A stretch of DNA of 64,000 nucleotides from JBBIMS01 sp964531645 (GTDB lineage Bacteria > Acidobacteriota > Aminicenantia > JBFLYD01 > JBBIMS01). The position numbers were made by a program, and so were the translations under genes. Below are positions 52,402-60,892 of the stretch, one piece after another (the stretch's first letter is position 1; each line of letters opens with the position of its first letter). Below the pieces are notes generated by a model. The model was not told where the DNA came from, ran no database searches, and saw nothing but the letters and a program-made list of their open reading frames with translations. Where the stretch lies: assembly GCA_964531645.1 (NCBI GenBank), contig CAZHEF010000001.1, forward strand, positions 306,090 to 370,089. Reading direction: 5' to 3'.

Positions 52402-53313
52402 CTATCCTCCAATTTTAACAGTTATCTTCTTTTCTTTTAAAACTTTGGTAAAGATAATTATTCCATCTTTCTCCTGGAAATTCTTGGCTAAAAATCTGTA
52501 ATCTCTTCTCAATCTTCTGTATTTCTCAACCCCTCCTTTATGGAAGGGCAAAAGATGTGCATATTTTATTCCAAGAGAAGCTATAAAATCAGCAGTTTTA
52601 TCAATGTTTTCCAAATTGTCATTCACACCTGGAACAACTGGAATTCTCACTACAATATTTTTGTAGTTTGAAGAAAGTTTTTTTAGATTTTCAAGAATTT
52701 TTTTGTTTGACACTCCTGTAAATTTTCTGTGGGATTCATCATCCATAACTTTTATATCATAGAGAAAAAGGTCTGTGTATTTGCTAACAGAAAGAAGGAT
52801 ATCCCATTCTGAATACCCACAGGTCTCAATGGCTGTGTGAATACCTTTATCCTTGCATTTTTTTAAAAGAGTTATCAGAAAATCATATTGAGAAAGAGGC
52901 TCTCCTCCTGAAAATGTCACTCCTCCACCAGATTGTTCATAAAAAACCCTATCCTTTTCGATTTTCATTATGATTTCCTCAATCGTCATTTCCTTCCCCG
53001 TGATCTCCCTTGCCCCCGAAGGGCATTCCTTAACACATTCTCCGCACAGGACGCATTTTGAAGGGTCTTCCACAGCAGAATTGGGACAGGTTTTAACACA
53101 TGTCTTACACTCAATACAACGGTCATCCCATATAACCATCTCTTTTCTCATTATTTGTCCCTCAGGATTATGACACCAGAGACATCTTAGAGGGCATCCT
53201 TTGAAAAAAACAACTGTTCTTATTCCTGGTCCATCGTGAATAGAAAATCTCTGTATGTTGAAAATCAACCCCCTATAACTATTGGAATCAACTTCTTCTT
53301 TCTTGATTCTCAT
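52402..53313 (-). CDS. Glycyl-radical enzyme activating protein (radical SAM), HypD activase
   Basis: 303 aa from ATG 53313; the start is uncertain because an assembly gap begins 21 bases upstream and the frame is open into it. FSIHDGPGIRTVVFFKGCPL and RCLWCHNPEG give the radical SAM CxxxCxxC motif. CIECKTCVKTCPNSA and CVLCGECVKECPSGA form two added 4Fe-4S clusters typical of GRE activases outside the PFL subgroup. SGGGVTFSGGEPLSQY is the SAM-binding GGE block. It installs the Gly radical on HypD. Gene order regulator, activase, dehydratase. Confidence 0.92.
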   Translation of the reverse strand: MRIKKEEVDSNSYRGLIFNIQRFSIHDGPGIRTVVFFKGCPLRCLWCHNPEGQIMRKEMVIWDDRCIECKTCVKTCPNSAVEDPSKCVLCGECVKECPSGAREITGKEMTIEEIIMKIEKDRVFYEQSGGGVTFSGGEPLSQYDFLITLLKKCKDKGIHTAIETCGYSEWDILLSVSKYTDLFLYDIKVMDDESHRKFTGVSNKKILENLKKLSSNYKNIVVRIPVVPGVNDNLENIDKTADFIASLGIKYAHLLPFHKGGVEKYRRLRRDYRFLAKNFQEKDGIIIFTKVLKEKKITVKIGG

Positions 53314-53334
53314 TTTGGACTCATAATTTACTAA

Positions 53335-53434
53335 NNNNNNNNNNNNNNNNNNNNNNNNNNNNNNNNNNNNNNNNNNNNNNNNNNNNNNNNNNNNNNNNNN
53401 NNNNNNNNNNNNNNNNNNNNNNNNNNNNNNNNNN
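53335..53434. other. Assembly gap of 100 N
   Basis: Exactly 100 undetermined bases, the conventional placeholder for a scaffold join of unknown length, between the activase and the GntR gene. Any intervening gene would be missing. Confidence 0.99.
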
Positions 53435-53451
53435 AAAACTTTCATGTAAAG

Positions 53452-54144
53452 TTATTTATTACTGTTAGAATTTATCAAGTCATAATATTTTAATATAAAT
53501 TGATAATTGTCTTGAAAATTCCAATGTTTACCTCTTATTAATGCTCTAATAGCTTTTTTGTCCTTTTTTTTGAAAAGTTCTATCAACTTTTTATGTTCTT
53601 TCATACATTTTTCCTCCCATTCCGGGATAGTCAATATTATTCTTGGAAAATCATACAATCTGCTCCTCAATCTTGAAACAATTTCTTGTAAGACATTATT
53701 GCCACAAAGTTTTAAGTGAATGTTATGTAATTCACGATTATACTCCATATAAGTTATAAAGTTGTTTTTTCTAAGAGCTTTTTCCATTTTTTGAAATAAT
53801 TCTTCCATTCTTTCAATATCTTCTTTAGATATTATTTCGCAGGCTTTTTCCGCTGCATCAGCTTCTAAGACTCCTATTGTATTGTAAAGGTCTTCAATTT
53901 CTTTCAAAGTAAGTTTTTTAATTCTTATACTTTTTCGAGGAAGAATCTCTACAAATCCTTCTCTTTCAAGTTGAAGTAAAGCCTCCCTTATCGGAGTCCG
54001 ACTCACACCTAAGAATTTACATAGTTCCTTTTCGTTTATTCGAGAGCCAGGTTTTAAATTTCCTTTTTCCATCTCCTGTCTTAAATACTCCATTACACAT
54101 TCTGTTAGTGATTTGTATTGTATTAGACTATTTGTTAATTTCAT
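53452..54144 (-). CDS. GntR family transcriptional regulator, FCD (FadR) subfamily
   Basis: 230 aa. A winged helix at about 10-75 has YLRQEMEKGNLKPGSRINEK, ELCKFLGVSRTPIREALLQL and EREGFVEILPRKSIRIKK, the GntR signature. The FCD ligand domain (about 85-215) keeps metal-binding features: ELHNIHLKLCG and EHKKLIELFKKKDKKAIRAL. FCD regulators respond to carboxylic or amino acids. Its promoter overlaps an A/T dyad that recurs at the receptor promoter 4.1 kb away, suggesting autoregulation and a small regulon including hypD. Short leader of about 9 nt with no good ribosome site. Confidence 0.93.
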   Translation of the reverse strand: MKLTNSLIQYKSLTECVMEYLRQEMEKGNLKPGSRINEKELCKFLGVSRTPIREALLQLEREGFVEILPRKSIRIKKLTLKEIEDLYNTIGVLEADAAEKACEIISKEDIERMEELFQKMEKALRKNNFITYMEYNRELHNIHLKLCGNNVLQEIVSRLRSRLYDFPRIILTIPEWEEKCMKEHKKLIELFKKKDKKAIRALIRGKHWNFQDNYQFILKYYDLINSNSNK

Positions 54145-54158
54145 CTCTTGTGAAGTAT

Positions 54159-54188
54159 TATAATATGATATATTATATATCTTGTCAA
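54159..54188 (-). promoter_or_regulatory. gntR promoter with overlapping operator dyad
   Basis: Minus strand: TTGACA (54183-54188), 17 bases, TATTAT (54160-54165). The dyad TATAATAT-GAT-ATATTATA (54159-54177) covers the -10 box and most of the spacer. The core ATATGATATATTATA differs at one base from ATATGATATATCATA at 58293-58307. A divergent plus-strand promoter for the TPR gene (TTGTTA 54132, TATTAT 54156) would also overlap it. Confidence 0.7.
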
Positions 54189-54219
54189 CAAAATAAGATA
54201 TTTTTAAGGAGATTATGAG

Positions 54220-55179
54220 ATGAACTGGAAATTTTTTATTTTAAATTTTCTTTTTCTTATGGTCTTTCTACCTTTACTTCTCTCAGCTCAAGAAGGGAGA
54301 GGAAATGGCAGGGTTATTGGGTATGTTTTCGATGAAGAGGGCAATCCTATCTCTGGAGTGAAGGTCATTATGGAGTCGACTTCTTATAATTTTAAGCTTG
54401 AAACTGTAACTGATAGAAAGGGAAGATGGGTTTTTATGGGATTTGCAAAGGATACTTATAAATTTACTTTTTTAAAAGAAGGACATGTTCCAGTGTTTTC
54501 GCAGGTTTTTCTTTCAGGACTTAATCAAAATCCAGAGCAGAAAATTATAATGAATAGAGAGGAAGCAGAGGCTTCTCTTTCTATTTCACCAGAGTTAAGA
54601 GAAAAATTGGAGAAGGCAATGAAATCAATAAAAAATGAGCAATATAAAGAAGCTATTCCTCTGCTTGAGCAATTTTTAGATTCGTATCCATCAATGTATT
54701 TAGTGCGTTACCAACTTGGGAATGCCTATTTAAAAACACAAAATTTCGATTCTGCAATAACTCAGTTCAAACAAGTTATGGAAGATATGCAAAAAGAAAG
54801 CCCGAATTTAAAGGAAAAAATGGTAGAGGTCTGTATTTCAATGGCTGAAGCATTTATAGGGAAAGGATTTTTTGAAGAAGCATCAATTTATTACAAAATG
54901 GCTATTGAAAATAGCAAATCTCCTGACCCTGCCCTTGCCTATAATACTGCTGAAATCATGTTTAACATGGGAAATGTTGATGAAGCCACAAAATATTACG
55001 AGCTTGCCGTTGCACTTAACCCAAAATGCGGACTTTACTACTTAAAACTTGGATACGCCTATCTTAACAAAGGAAGTATTTCTGACTCTATCAAACGCTT
55101 CGAGAAGTTTATTGAATTATCTCCAGACGATCCTCAAGTAGATACAATCAAAAATTTGATAAATACCCTTAAAAAGTAA
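54220..55179 (+). CDS. Secreted TPR protein with N-terminal carboxypeptidase-regulatory domain
   Basis: 319 aa. Signal peptide (FFILNFLFLMVFLPLLLSAQ), then a regulatory-like beta-sandwich at about 28-105 (GRVIGYVFDEEGNPISGVKV, RWVFMGFAKDTYKFTFLKEG), then tetratricopeptide repeats from about 125 to the end (YQLGNAYLKTQNFDSAITQF, YNTAEIMFNMGNVDEATKYY, LKLGYAYLNKGSISDSIKRF). The beta domain resembles that of the Oar-like receptors, so it may work with them in the envelope. AAGGAG 8 bases before the ATG. Divergent from gntR and convergent with the receptor gene, which places it in the presumed regulon. Confidence 0.8.
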   Translation: MNWKFFILNFLFLMVFLPLLLSAQEGRGNGRVIGYVFDEEGNPISGVKVIMESTSYNFKLETVTDRKGRWVFMGFAKDTYKFTFLKEGHVPVFSQVFLSGLNQNPEQKIIMNREEAEASLSISPELREKLEKAMKSIKNEQYKEAIPLLEQFLDSYPSMYLVRYQLGNAYLKTQNFDSAITQFKQVMEDMQKESPNLKEKMVEVCISMAEAFIGKGFFEEASIYYKMAIENSKSPDPALAYNTAEIMFNMGNVDEATKYYELAVALNPKCGLYYLKLGYAYLNKGSISDSIKRFEKFIELSPDDPQVDTIKNLINTLKK

Positions 55180-55209
55180 AAAAAAAGCAGAAATTTTATA
55201 AATAAGGAA

Positions 55210-55240
55210 GGAGGGGAAGCTTATTTAGAGCATCCCCTCC
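55210..55240. terminator. Hairpin between convergent genes
   Basis: GGAGGGGA-A-GCT and AGC-A-TCCCCTCC form a stem with one A/A mismatch between the TPR gene stop (55179) and the receptor stop (55268). Position suits a shared bidirectional terminator, though T-tracts are poor. Confidence 0.65.
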
Positions 55241-55267
55241 CTGAAAAACTATATTCCGGAGGGTATA

Positions 55268-58090
55268 CTAAAAGTTAAAGTCTACCTTGGCTCCTAATCT
55301 AATAACTCGGGGATCCTGAATACTTGTCATTTCTCCAAATTTTAGTTTCGGAGAGCTTGACCTTGTAACAACTCCTGTAGCTTTATTCCCGTTAAGGACA
55401 TTGAATACATCTCCGAAAACTTTGAAGCCAATACCTTCTCCTGCTTTAAGTTCCTTCTCCAATCTGAGGTCTAAAATGGCAAGAGAAGGCAATCTTCTTG
55501 AGCCACGAGGTTCAGCAAAAACTGTTTCGCTAAATGGAAGACCAAGGTCTTTAGAGTTTACTGTTCTGGTATATGGAACTCCTGAAAGATAGCGGAAGTA
55601 TCCACTTAGATTTATGCCAAATGGTCCTTTGACAACACCTGATAATTTAAATTGATGTTTCCTCTCTAAGTCTACATGTCCATAAGCATTAACATGAGCA
55701 TTTGGATTATCGTATAGACTTGTCCTGCCCTCAGTCTGCCAGAAAGATGTTCCAAGCATACCCTTTGTAGAATGAAAAACATAGGAGAGATCAAGGCTCC
55801 ATCCTTTAGAGAATCTCTTCTTGAGGCTAACTTCAAATCCCTTATGGTCTCGTTTCAAGTCGGGAGGATTAACCATGTATTCTTCACGGGGAACATACCT
55901 TACCAGTTGATAAAAAGTAACACTCCTGCCATCAAAAGGATCCACCACTTCAACTTTTTTCCAGTTATTTGAAAATATGAGCTCTCCTTTTTCCATTAGG
56001 GCATCCATATCAACAGTTGTAGCATCAACAGTCTCTATTAAGTCTCTCTCCCGTCTTATAACAAATCTTAGGCTTGAGACCCAATCTTCAAAGAGCTCTC
56101 TCTCCAATCCCAAAGTGTATTCATATGTCTGAGGAGCTTTAAGTTTATTGTCTTTGTATCCTACCTTAATATCCACTCCAGGAACATAAGTGTAAGTAAT
56201 CCATGTGGGGTTACCATGCTCGTCCGTGTATGCCTCATACCAGAGCCAGTTTATGGGGTGAATTTCGAAACTTATGGTGGTGTAGTTGTCCTGAAGATAT
56301 CGTCCAAAACTTGTCTTAATTAATGTTTTACCATCTCCAGTTAAATCATAAACGAGTCCCAATCGCGGAGAGATGTTTTTCCATTCAAATGCTTTTATGG
56401 TTTTTTCTATTTCAAGATTGTAAGCCAACTCTGGATATCCAATGTGAGCATAACTTCCTTTAATGGGAACATCCCCGATGCCGCCTTTTCCAGCAGGGAA
56501 AAAGTTGCGATTATAATCAAATCTTAAGCCTATGTTAACCGTTAATCTTTTTGTAGGATTCCAAGAATCATTGAAGAAAATTCCAGCATTCAAGCCTCTG
56601 TCAATTCTATCATGGCCTGCTCCCCAGCAAGCATAATAAGGAACGCCTTCCCATATGTAAGTGAAAAGTCTCGACATTCCCAAACTATCCCTAGGACCAT
56701 AAGGTATTACTTTTCTTCTACCCTCAAGGAAATTTCCCTGAATTCCAAACTTCATTTCGTGATTTCCTGCAAAATCATCCAGAAACAGGGTAGCATCAAC
56801 ATTCATCTGAAGACGAGTCCTTGGATTTAGGTCATCCCACCCATAACTTCCAGATTGAAGCCAGTTTGAGCTCTCCTCGATGTATCCTACTTTCTTTTTG
56901 TCATAAAGATTAAGCTCAGTCCTAGAGGCTCCTAGCTTTAAATTTGCGTAAAGGTTTTTACTAAAAATGTGTGTCCAGATGACACTTACTACATAGACTG
57001 GGTATTTCTGTTCCCATGTTGTGTCTTCTGTGGCATATTTAGAAGCCCCACGATTATCAAGGTAGTTAAAGCTGTAGTCGAATCCCAAAACAAACTTGTT
57101 GTCTTGATTTGGCTGGAAGGTAAGTTTGAGGTATGGAAATAGTATATTGTTCTCAATTGGAGTTTCAGAGGGCTTATCATAAGGAAAACCAGCAACATAA
57201 CTCTTACTTCTATAAGTACTTGCATTTAGAAAGAACCACAATTTGTCCTTAATTATAGGGCCTCCGAAATTTATTCCAGGCTCCATTTCGAACTTGGGGC
57301 CGCTCGTCTTACCTTCTAAGGGCGTTCCTTTTGTGTTGTCCGCTCTCCATTTTTCATGATTGTAATAAGCATTGGCACTTCCGCTAAACCTATTTCCACC
57401 AGATTTAGTTACGATGTTTAGGACACCGCCTTTTACTGAGCCAAACTCAGCACTTACCCCAGATGTTTGAACTGATACTTCTTCCATGATATCTAAGCTG
57501 AAAATATTGCCGGGACTTGTTCCAACCACGGGGTCGTTAATTTGAATTCCATCAAGATTAAAGGAATTATCTCTCACTCCAGCCCCCTGAGCAGAACCTT
57601 CGCTGACTCCAGGAGTCATATTGAAAAATGTCATGAAGCTTCTGACAACAGGTAGAGACTCTATAAGTTCCTTGTCCATAGTGGTGGTCTTAGATACAGA
57701 TTGTCGATCTAAAGTAGGTGCTTGACCAGTTACTACAATGCTCTCTTCTATTTTTGTTGGTTTTAACTGAACATCAACTGTCACGGTTACATTTGCGCTG
57801 ACCACAATATCTTTTCTAACAACTGATATCATTCCTTCCATCTCAAAAGTAAGTTCATATTTTCCAGGGGGTAAATTCAAAAAGCGATATTGACCGACTT
57901 CATTTGTTGATGTAATCATTTTCCCAATAACTAAGGCTGGAGAACTAAGAACTACAGAAACTCCAGGGAGAGGCCCTCCGTCCTCAAAAGTGACAGTTCC
58001 CTTTATTGCACCAGTCTGACCAAGTTGAGAAAAAGATATTGTAGGGAAAAGGCCTACAATTAAGCATAAATAAATAAGTTTTTTACTCAT
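55268..58090 (-). CDS. Oar-like TonB-dependent receptor with carboxypeptidase-regulatory domain
   Basis: 940 aa. Signal peptide MSKKLIYLCLIVGLFPTISF, then a single regulatory domain at about 25-110 (GAIKGTVTFEDGGPLPGVSV, YRFLNLPPGKYELTFEMEGM). The plug (VVTGQAPTLDRQSVSKTTTM, RDNSFNLDGIQINDPVVGTS, SAEFGSVKGGVLNIVTKSGG) and a long barrel follow, ending LGAKVDFNF. The ligand is not evident from sequence. Only distantly similar to the receptors at 26376 and 31929. The promoter carries the GntR-type dyad, tying it to the hypD locus; the upstream leader has a mini-ORF. AGGAGG precedes the ATG. Confidence 0.92.
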   Translation of the reverse strand: MSKKLIYLCLIVGLFPTISFSQLGQTGAIKGTVTFEDGGPLPGVSVVLSSPALVIGKMITSTNEVGQYRFLNLPPGKYELTFEMEGMISVVRKDIVVSANVTVTVDVQLKPTKIEESIVVTGQAPTLDRQSVSKTTTMDKELIESLPVVRSFMTFFNMTPGVSEGSAQGAGVRDNSFNLDGIQINDPVVGTSPGNIFSLDIMEEVSVQTSGVSAEFGSVKGGVLNIVTKSGGNRFSGSANAYYNHEKWRADNTKGTPLEGKTSGPKFEMEPGINFGGPIIKDKLWFFLNASTYRSKSYVAGFPYDKPSETPIENNILFPYLKLTFQPNQDNKFVLGFDYSFNYLDNRGASKYATEDTTWEQKYPVYVVSVIWTHIFSKNLYANLKLGASRTELNLYDKKKVGYIEESSNWLQSGSYGWDDLNPRTRLQMNVDATLFLDDFAGNHEMKFGIQGNFLEGRRKVIPYGPRDSLGMSRLFTYIWEGVPYYACWGAGHDRIDRGLNAGIFFNDSWNPTKRLTVNIGLRFDYNRNFFPAGKGGIGDVPIKGSYAHIGYPELAYNLEIEKTIKAFEWKNISPRLGLVYDLTGDGKTLIKTSFGRYLQDNYTTISFEIHPINWLWYEAYTDEHGNPTWITYTYVPGVDIKVGYKDNKLKAPQTYEYTLGLERELFEDWVSSLRFVIRRERDLIETVDATTVDMDALMEKGELIFSNNWKKVEVVDPFDGRSVTFYQLVRYVPREEYMVNPPDLKRDHKGFEVSLKKRFSKGWSLDLSYVFHSTKGMLGTSFWQTEGRTSLYDNPNAHVNAYGHVDLERKHQFKLSGVVKGPFGINLSGYFRYLSGVPYTRTVNSKDLGLPFSETVFAEPRGSRRLPSLAILDLRLEKELKAGEGIGFKVFGDVFNVLNGNKATGVVTRSSSPKLKFGEMTSIQDPRVIRLGAKVDFNF

Positions 58091-58181
58091 AAAACCTCCT
58101 TTTAAATTTTTTTTAGACCCAAGCCCAATGCCTATACAAAAAAAAATAAATCACCTTTCCTTCATTTTTCACCCCCCTTTC
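58091..58181 (-). promoter_or_regulatory. 5' leader with mini-ORF, shared with the receptor gene at 26376-29243
   Basis: Minus strand: AAAGGGGGGTGA ribosome-like site, ATG-AAG-GAA-AGG-TGA (MKER, 58151-58165), exactly 60 nt, receptor ATG. The 47 nt before the ATG (GTATAGGCATTGGGCTTGGG onward) align without gaps to the other receptor leader. Proposed role: translational control of receptor synthesis. Confidence 0.55.
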
Positions 58182-58289
58182 TCTCGTGGAATAAATTATT
58201 TGCTTTTGCTACTATATATATTCCTTTATAAGTTCTCATAGATTCTTTCCAAAAAAAGAAATAAAGTGACAACTTTGCATTTCATATAT

Positions 58290-58318
58290 AATATATGATA
58301 TATCATATACAATGTCAA
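58290..58318 (-). promoter_or_regulatory. Receptor promoter with operator dyad in the spacer
   Basis: Minus strand: TTGACA (58313-58318), 17 bases, TATATT (58290-58295). A perfect 18-base palindrome TATATGATATATCATATA (58292-58309) occupies the spacer and -10 box. Same layout as the gntR promoter, with ATATATCATAT at the same place. Confidence 0.75.
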
Positions 58319-58337
58319 GCGTTCAAAAGGAAATTTC

Positions 58338-58365
58338 TTGAAATTGTTGAGATATTGGTTAAAAT
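58338..58365 (+). promoter_or_regulatory. Promoter of the thiolase gene
   Basis: TTGAAA (58338-58343), 16 bases, TAAAAT (58360-58365), 37 bases before the ATG; an AAGGAGG site follows before the start. Confidence 0.55.
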
Positions 58366-58402
58366 TGGGTAAAATCATCCCTTAATTTAAGGAGGTGGCT
58401 TT

Positions 58403-59587
58403 ATGGCAAGAAGAGCTTTTATTATATCAGCTGTCAGGAGTCCAATAGGGAGTTTTTTGGGGAGTCTCTCTTCTCTATCTGCAGTTGAGCTTGGAGCCAT
58501 TGCCCTGAAAGAAGCTGTGAACAGAGCGGGTATTGACCCTAAATTGATTGAAGAAATTATAATGGGGAATGTTGTTTCAGCTGGTATAGGTCAGGCTCCT
58601 GCCCGCCAGGCACAGATAAAGGCAGGACTTCCCCCTGAAATTCCAGCTATAACCATTAACAAAGTTTGCGGTTCAGGTTTGAAAGCGGTAATGCTTGGAG
58701 CACAGGCAATTAAGGCTGGTGATGCAGATATTGTCCTTGCAGGAGGAATGGAATCAATGAGTAACTGTCCCTATACCCTTCAGAGAGCAAGAACTGGTTA
58801 CAGAATGGGGCATGGACAATTAATTGATTTGATGATTTTTGATGGTTTATGGGATTCCTTTGAAAACAAGCATATGGGAGAGCTCGGAGAATTCACTGCA
58901 GAAAGGTCAGGGATAACAAGGGAAATGCAGGATGAGTTTGCCTTTAATTCTCATCAGAAAGCTATAAAGGCAATTGACAATGGATGGTTTAAGGATGAAA
59001 TTGTTCCAGTTCCTGTTCCCCAGAAAAAAGGTGAGCCAGTAATTGTAGATACTGACGAGGGTCCGAGGAGGGATACATCCCTTGAAAAACTTTCACAACT
59101 TAAACCTGCCTTTAAACCCAATGGAACGATAACTGCAGGGAATGCACCCTCAGTTAATGATGGAGCATCGGCAGTTCTTGTTGTTTCAGAGGAAAGGGTG
59201 AAAGAGTTAGGATTAAACCCAATGGCATTGATCACTGGCTATGCAGTTTCTGCTGTTGAGCCAAAAATGCTCTTTTATGCTCCTGTGGAAGCAGTGAAAA
59301 AATTGCTTAAACAGCTTGGAAAGAACATAGATTATTTTGACCTTATTGAGATAAACGAAGCTTTTTCTGCACAGGTTCTTGCTGATGGAAAAGAGCTTGG
59401 ATGGGACTGGGGAAAAGTAAATGTCCATGGAGGAGCGGTTGCCCTTGGACATCCAATCGGAGCATCTGGAGCAAGAGTTTTAACAACTCTCCTTTATGCA
59501 ATGAAAAGAAGAAATGCAAAAACAGGACTTGCGACCCTCTGTCTTGGAGGAGGCTCTGCAGTTGCTCTTTCAGTAGAGTTAGTTTAA
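58403..59587 (+). CDS. Acetyl-CoA acetyltransferase (thiolase)
   Basis: 394 aa, standard thiolase length. Nucleophile Cys in TINKVCGSGLKAVMLGAQAI, then GGMESMSNCPYTL, NEAFSAQVLADG, HGGAVALGHPIGASGARVL with the catalytic His, and ATLCLGGGSAVALSVEL with the second Cys. It condenses or cleaves acetoacetyl-CoA. The sequence lies nearer to biosynthetic/acetoacetyl-CoA thiolases than to long-chain FadA, but chain length is not certain. Strong AAGGAGG start site. Divergent from the receptor gene and sharing its upstream region; no other beta-oxidation gene is adjacent. Confidence 0.93.
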   Translation: MARRAFIISAVRSPIGSFLGSLSSLSAVELGAIALKEAVNRAGIDPKLIEEIIMGNVVSAGIGQAPARQAQIKAGLPPEIPAITINKVCGSGLKAVMLGAQAIKAGDADIVLAGGMESMSNCPYTLQRARTGYRMGHGQLIDLMIFDGLWDSFENKHMGELGEFTAERSGITREMQDEFAFNSHQKAIKAIDNGWFKDEIVPVPVPQKKGEPVIVDTDEGPRRDTSLEKLSQLKPAFKPNGTITAGNAPSVNDGASAVLVVSEERVKELGLNPMALITGYAVSAVEPKMLFYAPVEAVKKLLKQLGKNIDYFDLIEINEAFSAQVLADGKELGWDWGKVNVHGGAVALGHPIGASGARVLTTLLYAMKRRNAKTGLATLCLGGGSAVALSVELV

Positions 59588-60892
59588 CTATAAAAACTCA
59601 ATTTCTTTCTCAATTGTCTTAGATCCTTTTTCATTAAACCAGAAACAGAGTTCTTTCACGAGGTCAAAATGAAAGAGAGCCTTACCCTGCAATTTTAATG
59701 GGGGGATCTCTACTTCAACAATTCCTTCCTCTCCCGGCATTACATCTTGTGGAAGATTGAAATGCAATTCTTCCTGCACATTTTCCTTGTATATTTTTAT
59801 CCCCAGCCTAACCATATGACTCCTGCTTCCATTTATAAACCATGGGACATCTCCCATGTTTTTTATTTTTAAAATTATTTTAATTCTTTCTCCCCTCCTC
59901 ACCCTTTCAGGACATTGAATTAATTCAATTTTTGCTCGATACTCATAAGGAACTGAGGATATTCCCTCTTCGTCACCCTTTAGAGCGATATTTTCTGGAG
60001 AAAAAGCCCTTTTCAATAGGAAAAGGGAAAAAGATGTATAAATTGTGTTGAAATTTCTCAGGATTACATGAGGTGTTCTATTAAATTCCATCGGAAGTGC
60101 AAGAGGGGGGAAGGCAAATTCTTTTTCAACAGATGTATCAATATCTTCGATTATTTCAAATCCAGCATCCTTGCAAAGTTCAAGTAGTTCGCTTAGTTTA
60201 AAATATCCCCGGCCAAATCCCAATTTATTCAAAATTAATTCAGTAGTCATTGCAAAGACACCATCTGGTTTTAAAACTCTGAAAACTTCCTCGAGAACTT
60301 TAAGCTTATTTTTTCTATTTCCCATATGTTCAATAGCTGAGAGGGAGAAGCAGAAATCAAAGGTGTTATTTTCAAATCTTAATTCCCTTGCATCCATCCT
60401 CTCGATAACCAGACATTCCTTTCGGAATTTAAAAGGGGCATACTTTTCAGGTCTGAACATTACATCCTCATCCGCTTCACCACCAAGATACTTATCTTTG
60501 TATATGTCTATTGCATAAACTTTCCTAGCTTTATTGGCAAGAAAATACATTAGCTCTTCATGACCGCATCCAATTCCCAGGGCAACTGCTTGAGGATGAA
60601 ACCTTTTCAGCTTTCTTAGCCCATATATAATCTGGCAGAATTCCCAAATCTTTCTGTGGAAAAAAGAAGGTGCTTTCGGAAATAGAAGGTCCTCATAACT
60701 TTTGAACCATAAATTATTTTTTGTATCAGAAAATCTGCATACCTTGTTGAGAACTATATCATCAGTTTTAAAAGATGAAGAAGGTCTCACTTCATAAATA
60801 TATCCATCAAATCTCTTTAAGAAAAGATGATAAGAACGATTCCCCCAAATGCATCTAATTAAAAAGTCTTTTACCTTTCTCTTAAAACTCAT
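59588..60892 (-). CDS. SAM-dependent methyltransferase fused to a C-terminal beta-sandwich domain
   Basis: 434 aa. The central class I methyltransferase (about 95-230) has AVALGIGCGHEELMYFLANK (motif I), KVYAIDIYKDKYLGGEADED, FDFCFSLSAIEHMGNRKNKL and EEVFRVLKPDGVFAMTTELI. From about residue 310 an Ig-like segment (ECPERVRRGERIKIILKIKN-type text, IKNMGDVPWFINGSRSHMVR, VMPGEEGIVEVEIPPLKLQG) resembles Wzt-C or APHP-like carbohydrate-binding sandwiches. Together this suggests modification of a polysaccharide or its lipid carrier. It overlaps the amidase gene by 4 bases and ends next to the thiolase stop. Confidence 0.82.
   Translation of the reverse strand: MSFKRKVKDFLIRCIWGNRSYHLFLKRFDGYIYEVRPSSSFKTDDIVLNKVCRFSDTKNNLWFKSYEDLLFPKAPSFFHRKIWEFCQIIYGLRKLKRFHPQAVALGIGCGHEELMYFLANKARKVYAIDIYKDKYLGGEADEDVMFRPEKYAPFKFRKECLVIERMDARELRFENNTFDFCFSLSAIEHMGNRKNKLKVLEEVFRVLKPDGVFAMTTELILNKLGFGRGYFKLSELLELCKDAGFEIIEDIDTSVEKEFAFPPLALPMEFNRTPHVILRNFNTIYTSFSLFLLKRAFSPENIALKGDEEGISSVPYEYRAKIELIQCPERVRRGERIKIILKIKNMGDVPWFINGSRSHMVRLGIKIYKENVQEELHFNLPQDVMPGEEGIVEVEIPPLKLQGKALFHFDLVKELCFWFNEKGSKTIEKEIEFL

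Noticed and set aside
53314..53445. Open frame extending from the activase through the N run
   Set aside because: Undetermined bases cannot support coding; the gene start was placed at ATG 53313 or left unknown.
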